Assembly: GCA_944376905.1 (NCBI GenBank)
Contig: CALWEA010000005.1
Span: 1-64,000, forward strand
Origin: an uncultured Clostridia bacterium
GTDB taxonomy: Bacteria > Bacillota > Clostridia > Christensenellales > UBA1242
Reading direction: 5' to 3'
DNA: 64,000 nt
Part shown: one piece after another, positions 28,461 through 35,665 of the stretch
Position numbering within the stretch: the first letter of the stretch is position 1
How the letters are laid out: each line of letters begins with the position of its first letter
The notes under the pieces: generated by a model
The model's database searches: none
Seen by the model: only the letters and a program-made list of their open reading frames with translations
What the model was told of the DNA's origin: nothing
Made by a program: the position numbers and the translations under genes

Positions 28461-29306
28461 ATGAAAATAAATTGGTTCCCGGGGCATATGATAAAGGCTC
28501 TTAGGGTAATGGAAAAAGAAGTTAAAAATATAGATATAGTTATTTATGTTTTAGATGCTAGGGCACCATTGGCTTGTTTGAACCCTGAATTCAATAAAAT
28601 AATAAAAAACAAACCTATACTTTTTATTTTAAATAAAATTGACATAGCAGATAATGTTAAAATTGAAAAAGAAAAAATTGAAGATTGTCTATTAAATTAT
28701 TTTAGTAACAAAGTTGATATTGTTAAATTAAATAGTACTATGTCGGGAGCGAAAAAAATAATTTTAGAAAAAATTAATTATTTGTGTCGAGAGAAAATAG
28801 AGAAAAATGTTTCTAAAAATATTAATGCTTATATAAGAGGTATGGTTGTTGGGGTTCCTAATTGTGGTAAAAGCACTTTGATAAATAATTTGTGTGGAAA
28901 AGGAAAAACAATAACAGGCGATAAACCTGGGGTAACTCGAGGGAAACAGTGGGTTAATGTTGAAAAAAATATTCAAATTTTAGATACCCCAGGGACGTTG
29001 TATCCTAATTTGGAAAATCAACAATTTGCAAAATTTTTGGCATATATTGGTAGTATTAAAGATGAAGTTGTTGATATTAATGAACTTGCTTGTGATTTCA
29101 TTAGTGATATTGAAAAACAATATGGAACAATTTTAAATAATAGATATCAAGTTGAATTATTGGGGTTACCTTTTGAAAAAATTCAGCAAATTGCTATTAA
29201 AAAGAATCTTTTAATCAAAGGTGGAGAAATAGACTTTGACAGAACTTGTTTTATGATTATAGATGATTTTCGAAAAGGACGTTTGGGACATTTAACATTT
29301 ATTTAA
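28461..29306 (+). CDS. rbgA: Ribosome biogenesis GTPase RbgA (YlqF)
   Basis: RbgA is a circularly permuted GTPase needed for late 50S assembly. G4 (NKID in FILNKIDIAD) comes first, then G1 VGVPNCGKSTLIN, G2 PGVTRG and G3 DTPGTLYP, the order typical of permuted GTPases. N-terminal WFPGHMIKA is the family signature, and the C-terminal ANTAR-like helix region is present. 281 residues. AGGGGAAA precedes the ATG. It follows trmD as in other Firmicutes after rplS. Confidence 0.95.
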   Translation: MKINWFPGHMIKALRVMEKEVKNIDIVIYVLDARAPLACLNPEFNKIIKNKPILFILNKIDIADNVKIEKEKIEDCLLNYFSNKVDIVKLNSTMSGAKKIILEKINYLCREKIEKNVSKNINAYIRGMVVGVPNCGKSTLINNLCGKGKTITGDKPGVTRGKQWVNVEKNIQILDTPGTLYPNLENQQFAKFLAYIGSIKDEVVDINELACDFISDIEKQYGTILNNRYQVELLGLPFEKIQQIAIKKNLLIKGGEIDFDRTCFMIIDDFRKGRLGHLTFI

Positions 29307-29438
29307 AATTATTTAATTCTAGCGTTTGGATATTATATTTATTAGATTTTAGTAAAACAAATTGTTTAAAAATTGTTTAATTTAATATATGCTTATTTAT
29401 TTTAAAATTTTAATAATTGGAATAATTGGAAATTTTTT

Positions 29439-29780
29439 ATGCTAAAAAGTCATACATTGGGAAAAATTGGTGAGGCGTTGGCCTATAGATTTTTGACAAA
29501 AAATAAATATAAAATTTTGGAAATTAATTATTTTTCACCTTTTGGTGAAATTGATATTATTGCTAAATTTAAAAAAATGATAGTTTTTGTTGAAGTTAAA
29601 ACTCGTTCAACTTATGCTTATAATGTTGGTTTAGAGGCAATAAACAAACATAAAATAGATTGTATAAAAAAAACTGCAAATTGCTTTTTGGAAAACTATA
29701 ATAAAAAATATAAAGATTATAGATTTGATGTTATAAGTATAGTTGATGACAAAATTGAACATATTGAAAATGCTTTTTAA
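29439..29780 (+). CDS. YraN/UPF0102 family nuclease-like protein
   Basis: A small protein of the restriction-endonuclease-like fold: GKIGEALAYRFL, then FGEIDIIAKFKKMIVFVEVKTRS contains the E/D...EVK pattern of PD-(D/E)xK enzymes. 113 residues. In many bacteria it follows rnhB; here rnhB is missing and it sits 132 bases after rbgA. The ribosome site is poor. Its in vivo role is not established. Confidence 0.9.
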   Translation: MLKSHTLGKIGEALAYRFLTKNKYKILEINYFSPFGEIDIIAKFKKMIVFVEVKTRSTYAYNVGLEAINKHKIDCIKKTANCFLENYNKKYKDYRFDVISIVDDKIEHIENAF

Positions 29781-29895
29781 ATTTAATATTTTTTAAATAT
29801 AAAAATATTTGAAATAATTAAAAGATAATTTGAATAAAAACTTTTTACTTAATTTTGCTTTAAAAATTGGTGGGCAAAAAGTAAATAAATAAAAT

Positions 29896-29927
29896 AAAAA
29901 ATCTATTTGAAAAAATAGATTTTTTTA
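29896..29927. terminator. Bidirectional terminator at the left edge of the element
   Basis: AATCTATT pairs with AAATAGATT around TGAA, with T's on the right and A's on the left, so it works on both strands. It would close yraN on + and the recombinase, or the tRNA-Glu in the empty site, on -. Confidence 0.8.
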
Positions 29928-29939
29928 TTTTTATATAAT

Positions 29940-31418
29940 TTATTTTGGTACTCCAAGTGAGTTAATAAAAGAACTTTGGGCTGATATTTCTATATCGTTT
30001 AGTAAATCTTCAGTTATTGTTACTTGCTCATTACCAGCATTTAAAATGTATGTTACTTTATCATCGTAAAGGTAGATAGCATTTACAAATACTGAGATTA
30101 TAGCCTTGCGAACTTTGATGTCTTTGTCGTTACCTTTTTGTAGTTGTTTCAAAAAGAACTTAACTTGTGGCTTGGTTAAAATAGTGCCTTTCTTTCGTTC
30201 CGCCGCCATTTGCTTTTCTAACTCTAAATGCTCTTTGTTTTTCTCTTGAATACGACTTGTGATTTGTTCTACAATAGCACCGCTTTCAAGGGCTTTAAAT
30301 AGGTTTTCTACAGCCTTTTCGTTTTCCTTTAACATCTTTTCAAGATGCTTAATTATAGTGTTTTGAGCGTCATTCTGGCAAGCCTCCGCCACCGCTTTGG
30401 CAATTATTTCTATGTTGTCATCAGTAAGAAATGAGCGACAATGTTGTATAACTAAATCTTCAATGTAATTCTTTTTTACTCTCTTCTTACCACATTGTTT
30501 AACCTTTGTTTTATTGCATATATAGTAACTATGTTTTTCTCCAGTATGCGAAGTGCCACTCGTACCAGTCATAAGGCTTCTACAATGCCCACAAAACAAT
30601 TTTGTTGTTAATATATAATCTTCCTTAGCCCTCGTTCTTGCTGGGGCTTTTTTATTGATTACAAGGCGTTTTTGAACCTCATTAAACAATTCATCGGAGA
30701 TTATTCTAGGAATGCCATCTTTCACGATTACATCGCTATATTTATAGATGCCTATATATTTTTTATTGCTCAGTATTCTTCTTAAAGAGTTTTTATTAAA
30801 ATCTCCGCCACGAGATGTTTTGTAGTGGTTATCATTTAGATATTGATTGATTTCAACAATAGGTGTTCCAGTAGCATATTTTTCAAATATGTATTTGACC
30901 GCTTCCGCTCCGTGTTCATCTATCACATATTTGCGGTCAACGATCTTATAACCTAGTGGAATATAACTGCCAGTGCTCAAGCATTTGGATGCAGACACTT
31001 TCATACCTCGCATTACTTTTTGTCCTAGTTCTTTGCTATAATATTCAGCCATTCCCTCAAGCACTGCTTCCATTAAAACGCCACTCGCATCATCGCTTAT
31101 ATTTTCTCGAGCCGAAATTACTTTAACTCCGTTTTTCTTCAATTTGGCTTTGTATGTAGCACTGTCATAACGGTTACGAGCAAATCTATCAAGTTGGTAA
31201 ACTAATACTCCTTGAAACAAATGACTTTTGCTGTCAACAATCATTCTTTTAAATTCTGGTCGATTGTCAGTAGTTCCAGAAATGGCTCTATCAATGTATT
31301 CGCCAACGACAGTGTAGTTATTTCTTCGAGCATAGTCATAACATTCTTTTAATTGTCCCTCAATGCTTTGTTCTGTTTGATGATGAGATGAAAACCTAGC
31401 ATAAATAACAACATTCAT
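29940..31418 (-). CDS. Large serine recombinase (integrase of the element)
   Basis: Serine recombinases cut and rejoin att sites through a 5'-phosphoserine link. Resolvase domain: YARFSSHHQTEQSIEGQ (nucleophile Ser10 or Ser11), DRAISGT, and LDRFARNRYD. Recombinase domain follows (RRILSNKKYIGIYKY), then a zinc ribbon (CGHCRSLMTG ... CNKTKVKQCGKKRV, four Cys) and a coiled-coil region. 492 residues. The gene's ATG overlaps the stop of the XRE gene by 4 bases. The last residues GVPK are encoded by the att repeat and the stop lies just outside it. After excision the frame would instead continue for about 19 codons. Confidence 0.93.
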   Translation of the reverse strand: MNVVIYARFSSHHQTEQSIEGQLKECYDYARRNNYTVVGEYIDRAISGTTDNRPEFKRMIVDSKSHLFQGVLVYQLDRFARNRYDSATYKAKLKKNGVKVISARENISDDASGVLMEAVLEGMAEYYSKELGQKVMRGMKVSASKCLSTGSYIPLGYKIVDRKYVIDEHGAEAVKYIFEKYATGTPIVEINQYLNDNHYKTSRGGDFNKNSLRRILSNKKYIGIYKYSDVIVKDGIPRIISDELFNEVQKRLVINKKAPARTRAKEDYILTTKLFCGHCRSLMTGTSGTSHTGEKHSYYICNKTKVKQCGKKRVKKNYIEDLVIQHCRSFLTDDNIEIIAKAVAEACQNDAQNTIIKHLEKMLKENEKAVENLFKALESGAIVEQITSRIQEKNKEHLELEKQMAAERKKGTILTKPQVKFFLKQLQKGNDKDIKVRKAIISVFVNAIYLYDDKVTYILNAGNEQVTITEDLLNDIEISAQSSFINSLGVPK

Positions 31419-31918
31419 TTTTTAGCCTCCCAAACCATAGTTCCTAAAATATCATCAAGTTCATTATGACAAAGTTGTTTGTAGCCCGCTTCCAATATAA
31501 GAGCATTTTGAATTTCCTTTTTTTCTTTAATATCGTGATTTTTACACTGATATTTTATATGTTCTCTTATGCTATTCATTAAGAAAATAAAGTTATTGTT
31601 TTTTATAAATTTATTGGTTAAACCTTTAAAATGTTTTTCTACAGTCTTAATATTGTTGACAGCATCATCATCTAAGCCAAATTCTCTATATATGCCTATA
31701 TTTTTTGAACTGATGCCAGTAAGAAGATAATCACACGATACATCAAAAAACTCAGCCAAAGCAATTATAATGTCTGATTTTATATTTCTCTCGTCATTCT
31801 CCCAATAATTGACATTTACTCTTGAAGTGTAGAGTGCTTTTGCAAGTTGCTGTTGAGTAAGTCCTTTCTCTTCTCTTAATGCTCTAATTCTCTCTCCAAT
31901 AGTGTTACATTCTTTCAT
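31415..31918 (-). CDS. XRE-family repressor-like regulator of the element
   Basis: An N-terminal Cro/cI helix-turn-helix (IRALREEKGLTQQQLAKALYTSRVNVNYWENDERNI) occupies residues 8-60; the rest (to 167) is helical and unrecognised. It is co-transcribed and translationally coupled with the recombinase. The ribosome site AAGGGG is good. The divergent spacer holds an inverted repeat TGTTAC...GTAACA that is a likely binding site, so the protein probably controls both the integrase and the rightward transcript; this is inference. Confidence 0.85.
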   Translation of the reverse strand: MKECNTIGERIRALREEKGLTQQQLAKALYTSRVNVNYWENDERNIKSDIIIALAEFFDVSCDYLLTGISSKNIGIYREFGLDDDAVNNIKTVEKHFKGLTNKFIKNNNFIFLMNSIREHIKYQCKNHDIKEKKEIQNALILEAGYKQLCHNELDDILGTMVWEAKK

Positions 31919-31942
31919 AATTCAAACCCCTTGTATCTTTTT

Positions 31943-32036
31943 TGTTACTTTTCTTTTGTTTTTTATACCAAATTTTATTTTACCTATATAATATTTATAT
32001 AAGCAAAATCTGTTACTATTATTATTCAATGTAACA
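31943..32036. promoter_or_regulatory. Divergent control region with TGTTAC operators
   Basis: TGTTAC at 32011-32016 and its complement GTAACA at 32031-32036 form a 26-base dyad; a third TGTTAC lies at 31943-31948. TATAAT on + at 31987-31992 is a candidate -10 for rightward transcription. Confidence 0.45.
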
Positions 32037-32077
32037 ATTTTGTCAAGCAAAAAGAAAAGATAAAAGGGGTAAATTTT

Positions 32078-32236
32078 ATGGCTACTAAAAACGAACAACT
32101 TATTCAGGCTCGCCGAGATTATTACAAGAACTGGCGAAAGAACAACAAAGACAAGATAAAAGAATACAATAAAAAGTTCTGGTCAAAGCAGGCTGATATG
32201 GTTGTTTACACACAATCGAGTGAAAATAAGCCATAA
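32078..32236 (+). CDS. Very basic 52-residue protein
   Basis: Too short for most gene callers, but it has an AAAGGGG ribosome site seven bases before the ATG. About a third of the residues are Lys or Arg, with ARRDYYKNWRKNNKDKIKEY and FWSKQA, an amphipathic basic helix of a kind common in small proteins of mobile elements. It probably binds nucleic acid (inference from charge only). It is divergent from the XRE regulator and is followed by an overlapping small frame and the non-coding stretch. Confidence 0.6.
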   Translation: MATKNEQLIQARRDYYKNWRKNNKDKIKEYNKKFWSKQADMVVYTQSSENKP

Positions 32237-32405
32237 ACAAGTAAATTCCTTTGCTTGCCTTATAAAAGACCTTATAACCCCATTTATCGAGCAAAATAAA
32301 GCACTCTACATTGATTATCTAAGATCAATACAAGATACCGATGAAGATGCTAGAAAAGAACTAGAAGTCATAGAAGAAAAGTTAAAGGAAGAAAGGGACA
32401 AATAA
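32220..32405 (+). CDS. Possible 61-residue small protein, overlapping start
   Basis: The frame opens at GTG 32220 inside the end of the previous gene, so coupling is possible. There is no convincing ribosome site. The product would be helical and acidic towards the end (RKELEVIEEKLKEERDK), a short coiled coil. It may be real or a remnant; a single-base frameshift would join it to the basic protein. Confidence 0.35.
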   Translation: MKISHKQVNSFACLIKDLITPFIEQNKALYIDYLRSIQDTDEDARKELEVIEEKLKEERDK

Positions 32406-32409
32406 ATTG

Positions 32410-32985
32410 CAATAATTTAGATTTAAAGTGCAGGTAGCGGTTCGGCTGAATGACGATGTCGTCTAAGGCGGTTAGTAACCGTTGTGAATTGACGGTGGTG
32501 TGCCCACAAAACGCACCACTAAGAGCACCACACAGCGAGGTGTATAAATAACAATCTGGGTTGGAAGTCTATAGACGAAAGTCGGGAGCAGTCAATTATG
32601 GACGGGGTATAGATAGTCCGTGCATCATAGCACTAGTTGGCTGAGGGCGAACTCAATAGAACGATAAGTCGAAGCAGTTGAGAACGAAATTTCTTTTAAA
32701 AGACCGAAACAATTCACACGCTATCGGTGGCGGAAGTAGTTAAGTAAAACGAAGAGCCATAACATAATCTACGCATTGAACAATGTGCAATAGTTTGAAA
32801 CTCCAGCAACTTTTAGCACCTATAGGGAGAAAACTCTCTAAACTCCAAATCAAAGCAGTTGAGTTTAAAAATATAGGTCGTTTGAAAATTTACTCTCTAA
32901 ATACTCTTATAATCTTTAGGGGTGTATGGGGTTTGTCGGCAAAAATAAACGAGCATTACTCATTAAAGGTTTTGCTCGATTTTTA
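32410..32985 (+). ncRNA. Candidate large structured non-coding RNA
   Basis: This stretch has no credible protein and a different base composition from the rest of the window: 31 of 60 bases in 32461-32520 are G or C. It is full of hairpins: CGGTT/AACCG at 32469-32481; an 8-pair stem at 32495-32519; CACC/GGTG at 32526-32542; GAC-GAAA-GTC with a GNRA tetraloop at 32574-32583; GGAC/GTCC at 32600-32619; GTGC/GCAC at 32620-32633. A three-way junction lies at 32819-32877 (CCTATA/TATAGG outside, GGAGA/TCTCT and AAACTC/GAGTTT inside). It ends at a terminator at 32950. I cannot assign it to a class. Size and place next to a tRNA within an element recall ROOL- or GOLLD-type RNAs. The 5' end is uncertain. 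Confidence 0.55.
32950..32985 (+). terminator. Terminator of the candidate RNA
   Basis: CGAGCA (32950-32955) pairs with TGCTCG (32973-32978), followed by ATTTTTA. The loop is long, 17 bases, but the six-pair stem and T-run are clear. Confidence 0.55.
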
Positions 32986-33059
32986 TATATAAAATATATA
33001 ATGCTTTTGGATGTGATAAAAGTGAAAGTTGTTTTTGAAATAATGGGTCGCCCATCAAG

Positions 33060-33542
33060 TTATTCTATATCAAAGACAACCTTGCAGGTTTCTAACAATT
33101 TATAAGGCGAATAGTCAGCATAATATAATTTAAAGTTTATTTCATAATGGTTTGGTTCAAGAGCCATATAAAAATAAACATACTCATTTGGCTTGAAAGC
33201 CAAAATTCGGCTTCCATTACCGTAAGGTATACCATACATTAGATTTACATTTCCATTTTGTAGGGGTTTCTCTTCGCCACCATTTATAGAAAGATAAAAT
33301 AATAAGCCAGCAGAAGAATTCCTTATTTCATAGTTAAACATTTCTTCAGTATATAAAAACCTAAATAATATGCTATGAGTGGTTTTAAAATCGATTTCGC
33401 TACTATGTGGTGGTGTTATGCCAACAATTTCAATTTTAAATTCATCAACTGTGTCATTATTATCGTTTGAACAAGCACACAAAAACGTCATAGGCAGTAG
33501 TATGATCATTAATAAAATAATAATTCTTAATTTGTTTTTCAT
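33060..33542 (-). CDS. Hypothetical lipoprotein
   Basis: Signal peptide of type II: basic start, hydrophobic run to residue 20, lipobox LCAC with Cys24 as the lipidated residue. The remaining 136 residues look like one beta-rich domain and have no family I recognise. AAGGAT precedes the ATG. It starts 11 bases after the stop of the Mrr-like gene and is probably co-transcribed with it. A short hairpin (ATGGG/CCCAT at 33043-33055) follows the stop. Confidence 0.7.
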   Translation of the reverse strand: MKNKLRIIILLMIILLPMTFLCACSNDNNDTVDEFKIEIVGITPPHSSEIDFKTTHSILFRFLYTEEMFNYEIRNSSAGLLFYLSINGGEEKPLQNGNVNLMYGIPYGNGSRILAFKPNEYVYFYMALEPNHYEINFKLYYADYSPYKLLETCKVVFDIE

Positions 33543-33553
33543 ATATAATCCTT

Positions 33554-34150
33554 TTAAACTTGATTAGATAGTTTATTTAATATCATAGCCAAATCATTTC
33601 TAGTTATAAGTTTTATATTTCTTTTATTTGCAAGGTTTTTTGCTGCTGGGGTAAAGTCATTCGCCGATGTAACAACCCAGCCTTCATTACAATCATAATA
33701 ACTCATTCCAGAAATAACCTCTTGCACCGCCTTTATGCCGACTGACTTATTGTATTTCTTGACTTGTATTCCTATTTTTGTTTGAGTTTGATTTTTTTCA
33801 GCAATAACATCTATGCCATAATCTCCCGACTTTCTTGTTGTTGTGGCTTTGAAACCCATATTTCTTAAAAGTCTTGCGACCCATTCTTCAAACATATATG
33901 GTGTTAGATTATCAATTTGTGATATATTTGATTTAATTATGGCTTCTTGCAGTTCTCTTTCTTTTTTGGTTTTATTTATTTTTATAAGTATCGAAATCAG
34001 TATGGAGCCCAAGCAAAATGCAAGCATTACAAATCCCATTATTATAATAGACTTTATTTGAGATATGTAGCCTGCAAAAAGCATTGCAATTACTATTGGC
34101 AGTATGCATAATCCAAAAAATCTAAAACCAAATTCAGCATCTTGTTTCAC
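33554..34150 (-). CDS. Membrane-anchored Mrr-like restriction endonuclease-fold protein
   Basis: Two transmembrane helices (about 11-30 and 34-57) precede a PD-(D/E)xK domain of the Mrr_cat type. FEEWVARLLRNMGF with Glu88/Glu89, GDYGIDVIAE with Asp114, and QVKKY with Gln129 and Lys131 give the complete active site; the end (GWVVTSANDFTPAAKNLANKRN) is the usual Mrr-family tail. It should cleave DNA, perhaps modified or incoming DNA near the membrane; the family has members in phage defence, but no methylase is here. Start is GTG at 34150, with GAGGT upstream. Operon with the lipoprotein. Confidence 0.82.
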   Translation of the reverse strand: MKQDAEFGFRFFGLCILPIVIAMLFAGYISQIKSIIIMGFVMLAFCLGSILISILIKINKTKKERELQEAIIKSNISQIDNLTPYMFEEWVARLLRNMGFKATTTRKSGDYGIDVIAEKNQTQTKIGIQVKKYNKSVGIKAVQEVISGMSYYDCNEGWVVTSANDFTPAAKNLANKRNIKLITRNDLAMILNKLSNQV

Positions 34151-34304
34151 AATTACCTCGATATTTATATACTATAACATATTTTTATAAAAATATCTAG
34201 TAATATTAAATATATTATTGAATAATAATTCATTTTGTTATGTATAGTTAAATCATAAAAAGTCCTATAACCATTAAAATATATTTATAAAAATGGAGGC
34301 GGTT

Positions 34305-34610
34305 ATGGACATAAAAGAAATTGTTGCTAGAATAGGCATAATAAGAACCAGAGCAAATCTCTCAGCAAGGGCATTGAGTTTAGCAATAGGCAAAAATGCA
34401 AGTTATATACATTTGCTGGAAAGCAGTAAAACAACTTTTGAACCATCTTTATCAGTTTTACTTGATATAATAGAAGTGTGTGGATCTACGCCAGAAGAAT
34501 TTTTCTCTTATGACATAAATCAATATAAACAAGATAAACAAACATTAGAGTTCTTAAAAACTTTATCTCCTTACCAAAAAGAAGCAATAATGAATTTATA
34601 TAAGAAGTAA
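34305..34610 (+). CDS. Small XRE-family HTH protein
   Basis: A 101-residue helix-turn-helix of the Cro/cI type: IGIIRTRANLSARALSLAIGKNASYIHLLESS, with a short helical C-terminus. The start is placed at ATG 34305 rather than ATG 34293 because GGAGG (34295-34299) lies between them. It abuts the ImmA-like gene, whose ATG follows the stop directly. Confidence 0.8.
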   Translation: MDIKEIVARIGIIRTRANLSARALSLAIGKNASYIHLLESSKTTFEPSLSVLLDIIEVCGSTPEEFFSYDINQYKQDKQTLEFLKTLSPYQKEAIMNLYKK

Positions 34611-35258
34611 ATGCTTATATTTGATTATATTCGTTTTTGTTTGTATAATAGTAGTATGATAAAAGAAACAGACCTTACAGAAGAAGAAAAAGAAAAAATT
34701 GTAACATATTTTGGCTATTTACCAGAATTCCATTTTTACGCTTTGGTTAACATAGAAGAGGTAAATAATATTGATGCACCAAAGTTTGCAGAAAAAATTG
34801 GAAGTGATAAAACAACCAAAGGTAAATTCTCTTATATTGACAATGAAAATTATATAGCAACAATAGGCATAAGAAATAATCTTTATCACGAAGTAGCACA
34901 TCTGATTTTTTATAACGAGATGCAAAAATATTTTCCAGTTAAAGAAGATTATACGAGATTTTTTATTGATGAACTTATTGCTGAATATCATAGCACAAAG
35001 TTATTAGGTAAAAGCAATATTTACATCCAGTATAAGATAAATAGAATAAAAAATAATATGGTTTATAAACCTTATTTGATAGGTGCATATTTAGCATATA
35101 GTGAAAGTTCAAATGAAATAACTACAAATGCACCAAGCCAGATTGTAGAAGAGGCTGAAAAGGCTAAGAATGCTTTAAAGTTTGATAGAGAGAAAATTAT
35201 TTCTCTCGATTATGATTTATTAAAAGAAGTCTATAAACAACAAAAAACAGCACCTTGA
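34611..35258 (+). CDS. ImmA/IrrE-type metallopeptidase-like protein
   Basis: The zinc-peptidase signature HEVAH lies at residues 93-97 and a downstream DELIAEYHS supplies the third acidic ligand, as in ImmA and IrrE proteases that cut XRE repressors. The length of 215 is usual. Coupled to the XRE gene just before it, so the peptidase is expected to act on that regulator. The N-terminal 20 residues may be extra; ATG 34656 is an alternative start. The stop lies in the arm of a terminator. Confidence 0.72.
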   Translation: MLIFDYIRFCLYNSSMIKETDLTEEEKEKIVTYFGYLPEFHFYALVNIEEVNNIDAPKFAEKIGSDKTTKGKFSYIDNENYIATIGIRNNLYHEVAHLIFYNEMQKYFPVKEDYTRFFIDELIAEYHSTKLLGKSNIYIQYKINRIKNNMVYKPYLIGAYLAYSESSNEITTNAPSQIVEEAEKAKNALKFDREKIISLDYDLLKEVYKQQKTAP

Positions 35259-35273
35259 TAGATGCTGTTTTTC
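35243..35273. terminator. Bidirectional terminator at the right end of the element
   Basis: AAAACAGCA (35244-35252) pairs with TGCTGTTTT (35263-35271), with T's on both strands. It closes the ImmA-like gene and on the other strand can end the tRNA-Glu transcript. Confidence 0.8.
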
Positions 35274-35333
35274 TTAAAGCCAAATTGTTATTGCAAAGCC
35301 ACCTTTGAAATAATAGTTCGCTTTATGCTCGGT

Positions 35334-35408
35334 TGGTACTCCCAAGGGGAATCGAACCCCTGATTCCGCCGTGAGAGGGCGACGTCTTAACCGCTTGACC
35401 ATGGGAGC
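35334..35408 (-). tRNA. tRNA-Glu (anticodon CTC), CCA encoded
   Basis: On the minus strand the acceptor GCTCCCA pairs with TGGGAGT, the anticodon stem GCC/GGC holds CTCTCAC with anticodon CTC, and the T arm reads GGGGTTCGATTCCCC. CCA follows. Its 3' end is the right att repeat of the element. Confidence 0.95.
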
Positions 35409-35418
35409 GTACTTTTTT

Positions 35419-35447
35419 ATTTTATCATAATTTAATTAAATTATCAA
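35419..35447 (-). promoter_or_regulatory. tRNA-Glu promoter
   Basis: On the minus strand TTGATA (35447-35442) and TAAAAT (35424-35419) are 17 bases apart, and the start would fall about four bases before the tRNA. Confidence 0.6.
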
Positions 35448-35556
35448 GTACATTTTAAAGTTTTTTATAAAAATGGTATATAATTTTTTATTTTTCTACA
35501 AAAAAATTAAATATATTTTGTTTTAAGACAAATATACAAAAAAAGGTTAAAAAAAG

Positions 35557-35585
35557 TTGCGATATTATGAATATTATACTATAAT
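35557..35585 (+). promoter_or_regulatory. Promoter of the giant gene
   Basis: TTGCGA at 35557-35562 and TATAAT at 35580-35585 with a 17-base spacer, about 75 bases before the start codon. Confidence 0.55.
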
Positions 35586-35665
35586 ATAACAAGAATAATA
35601 CTAAATCGCGTATATTTTTTTTTGCAAAAAATAATAAAAAATGTTGTTAGGTTTTGGAGGATGTA

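Larger units (their letters stand above)
29945..35342. mobile_element. 5.4-kb integrative element in tRNA-Glu(CTC)
   Basis: TTGGTACTCC is repeated directly at 29945-29954 and 35333-35342; the right copy is the 3' end of tRNA-Glu (minus strand) and the left copy lies in the last codons of the serine recombinase. Inside are recombinase, XRE regulator, two tiny proteins, a GC-rich non-coding stretch, lipoprotein, Mrr-like nuclease and an XRE/ImmA-type pair. No replication, relaxase or phage structural genes are seen, so it would need help to spread. Codon and base use are less extreme in AT than the flanks. The element boundaries rest on the repeat and on the neat fit with the tRNA; reads of an empty site would settle it. 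Confidence 0.75.

Noticed and set aside
32495-32640. Group I or group II intron
   Set aside because: AGATAGTCCG resembles a group I S element and GTGTGCCC a group II start, but I find no matching R element, no domain V hairpin with an AGC triad and no intron-encoded protein. Kept only as an alternative to test.
32410-32985. OMEGA/HEARO guide RNA or retron
   Set aside because: No IscB, IsrB, TnpB or reverse transcriptase gene is adjacent in the window.
32783-32992. A 69-codon open frame inside the candidate RNA
   Set aside because: No ribosome site, no recognisable protein pattern, and it runs through the three-way junction and the terminator arm; more likely chance.
29940-35342. Prophage
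   Set aside because: No capsid, tail, terminase, lysis or replication gene; the recombinase and regulator alone do not make a phage.
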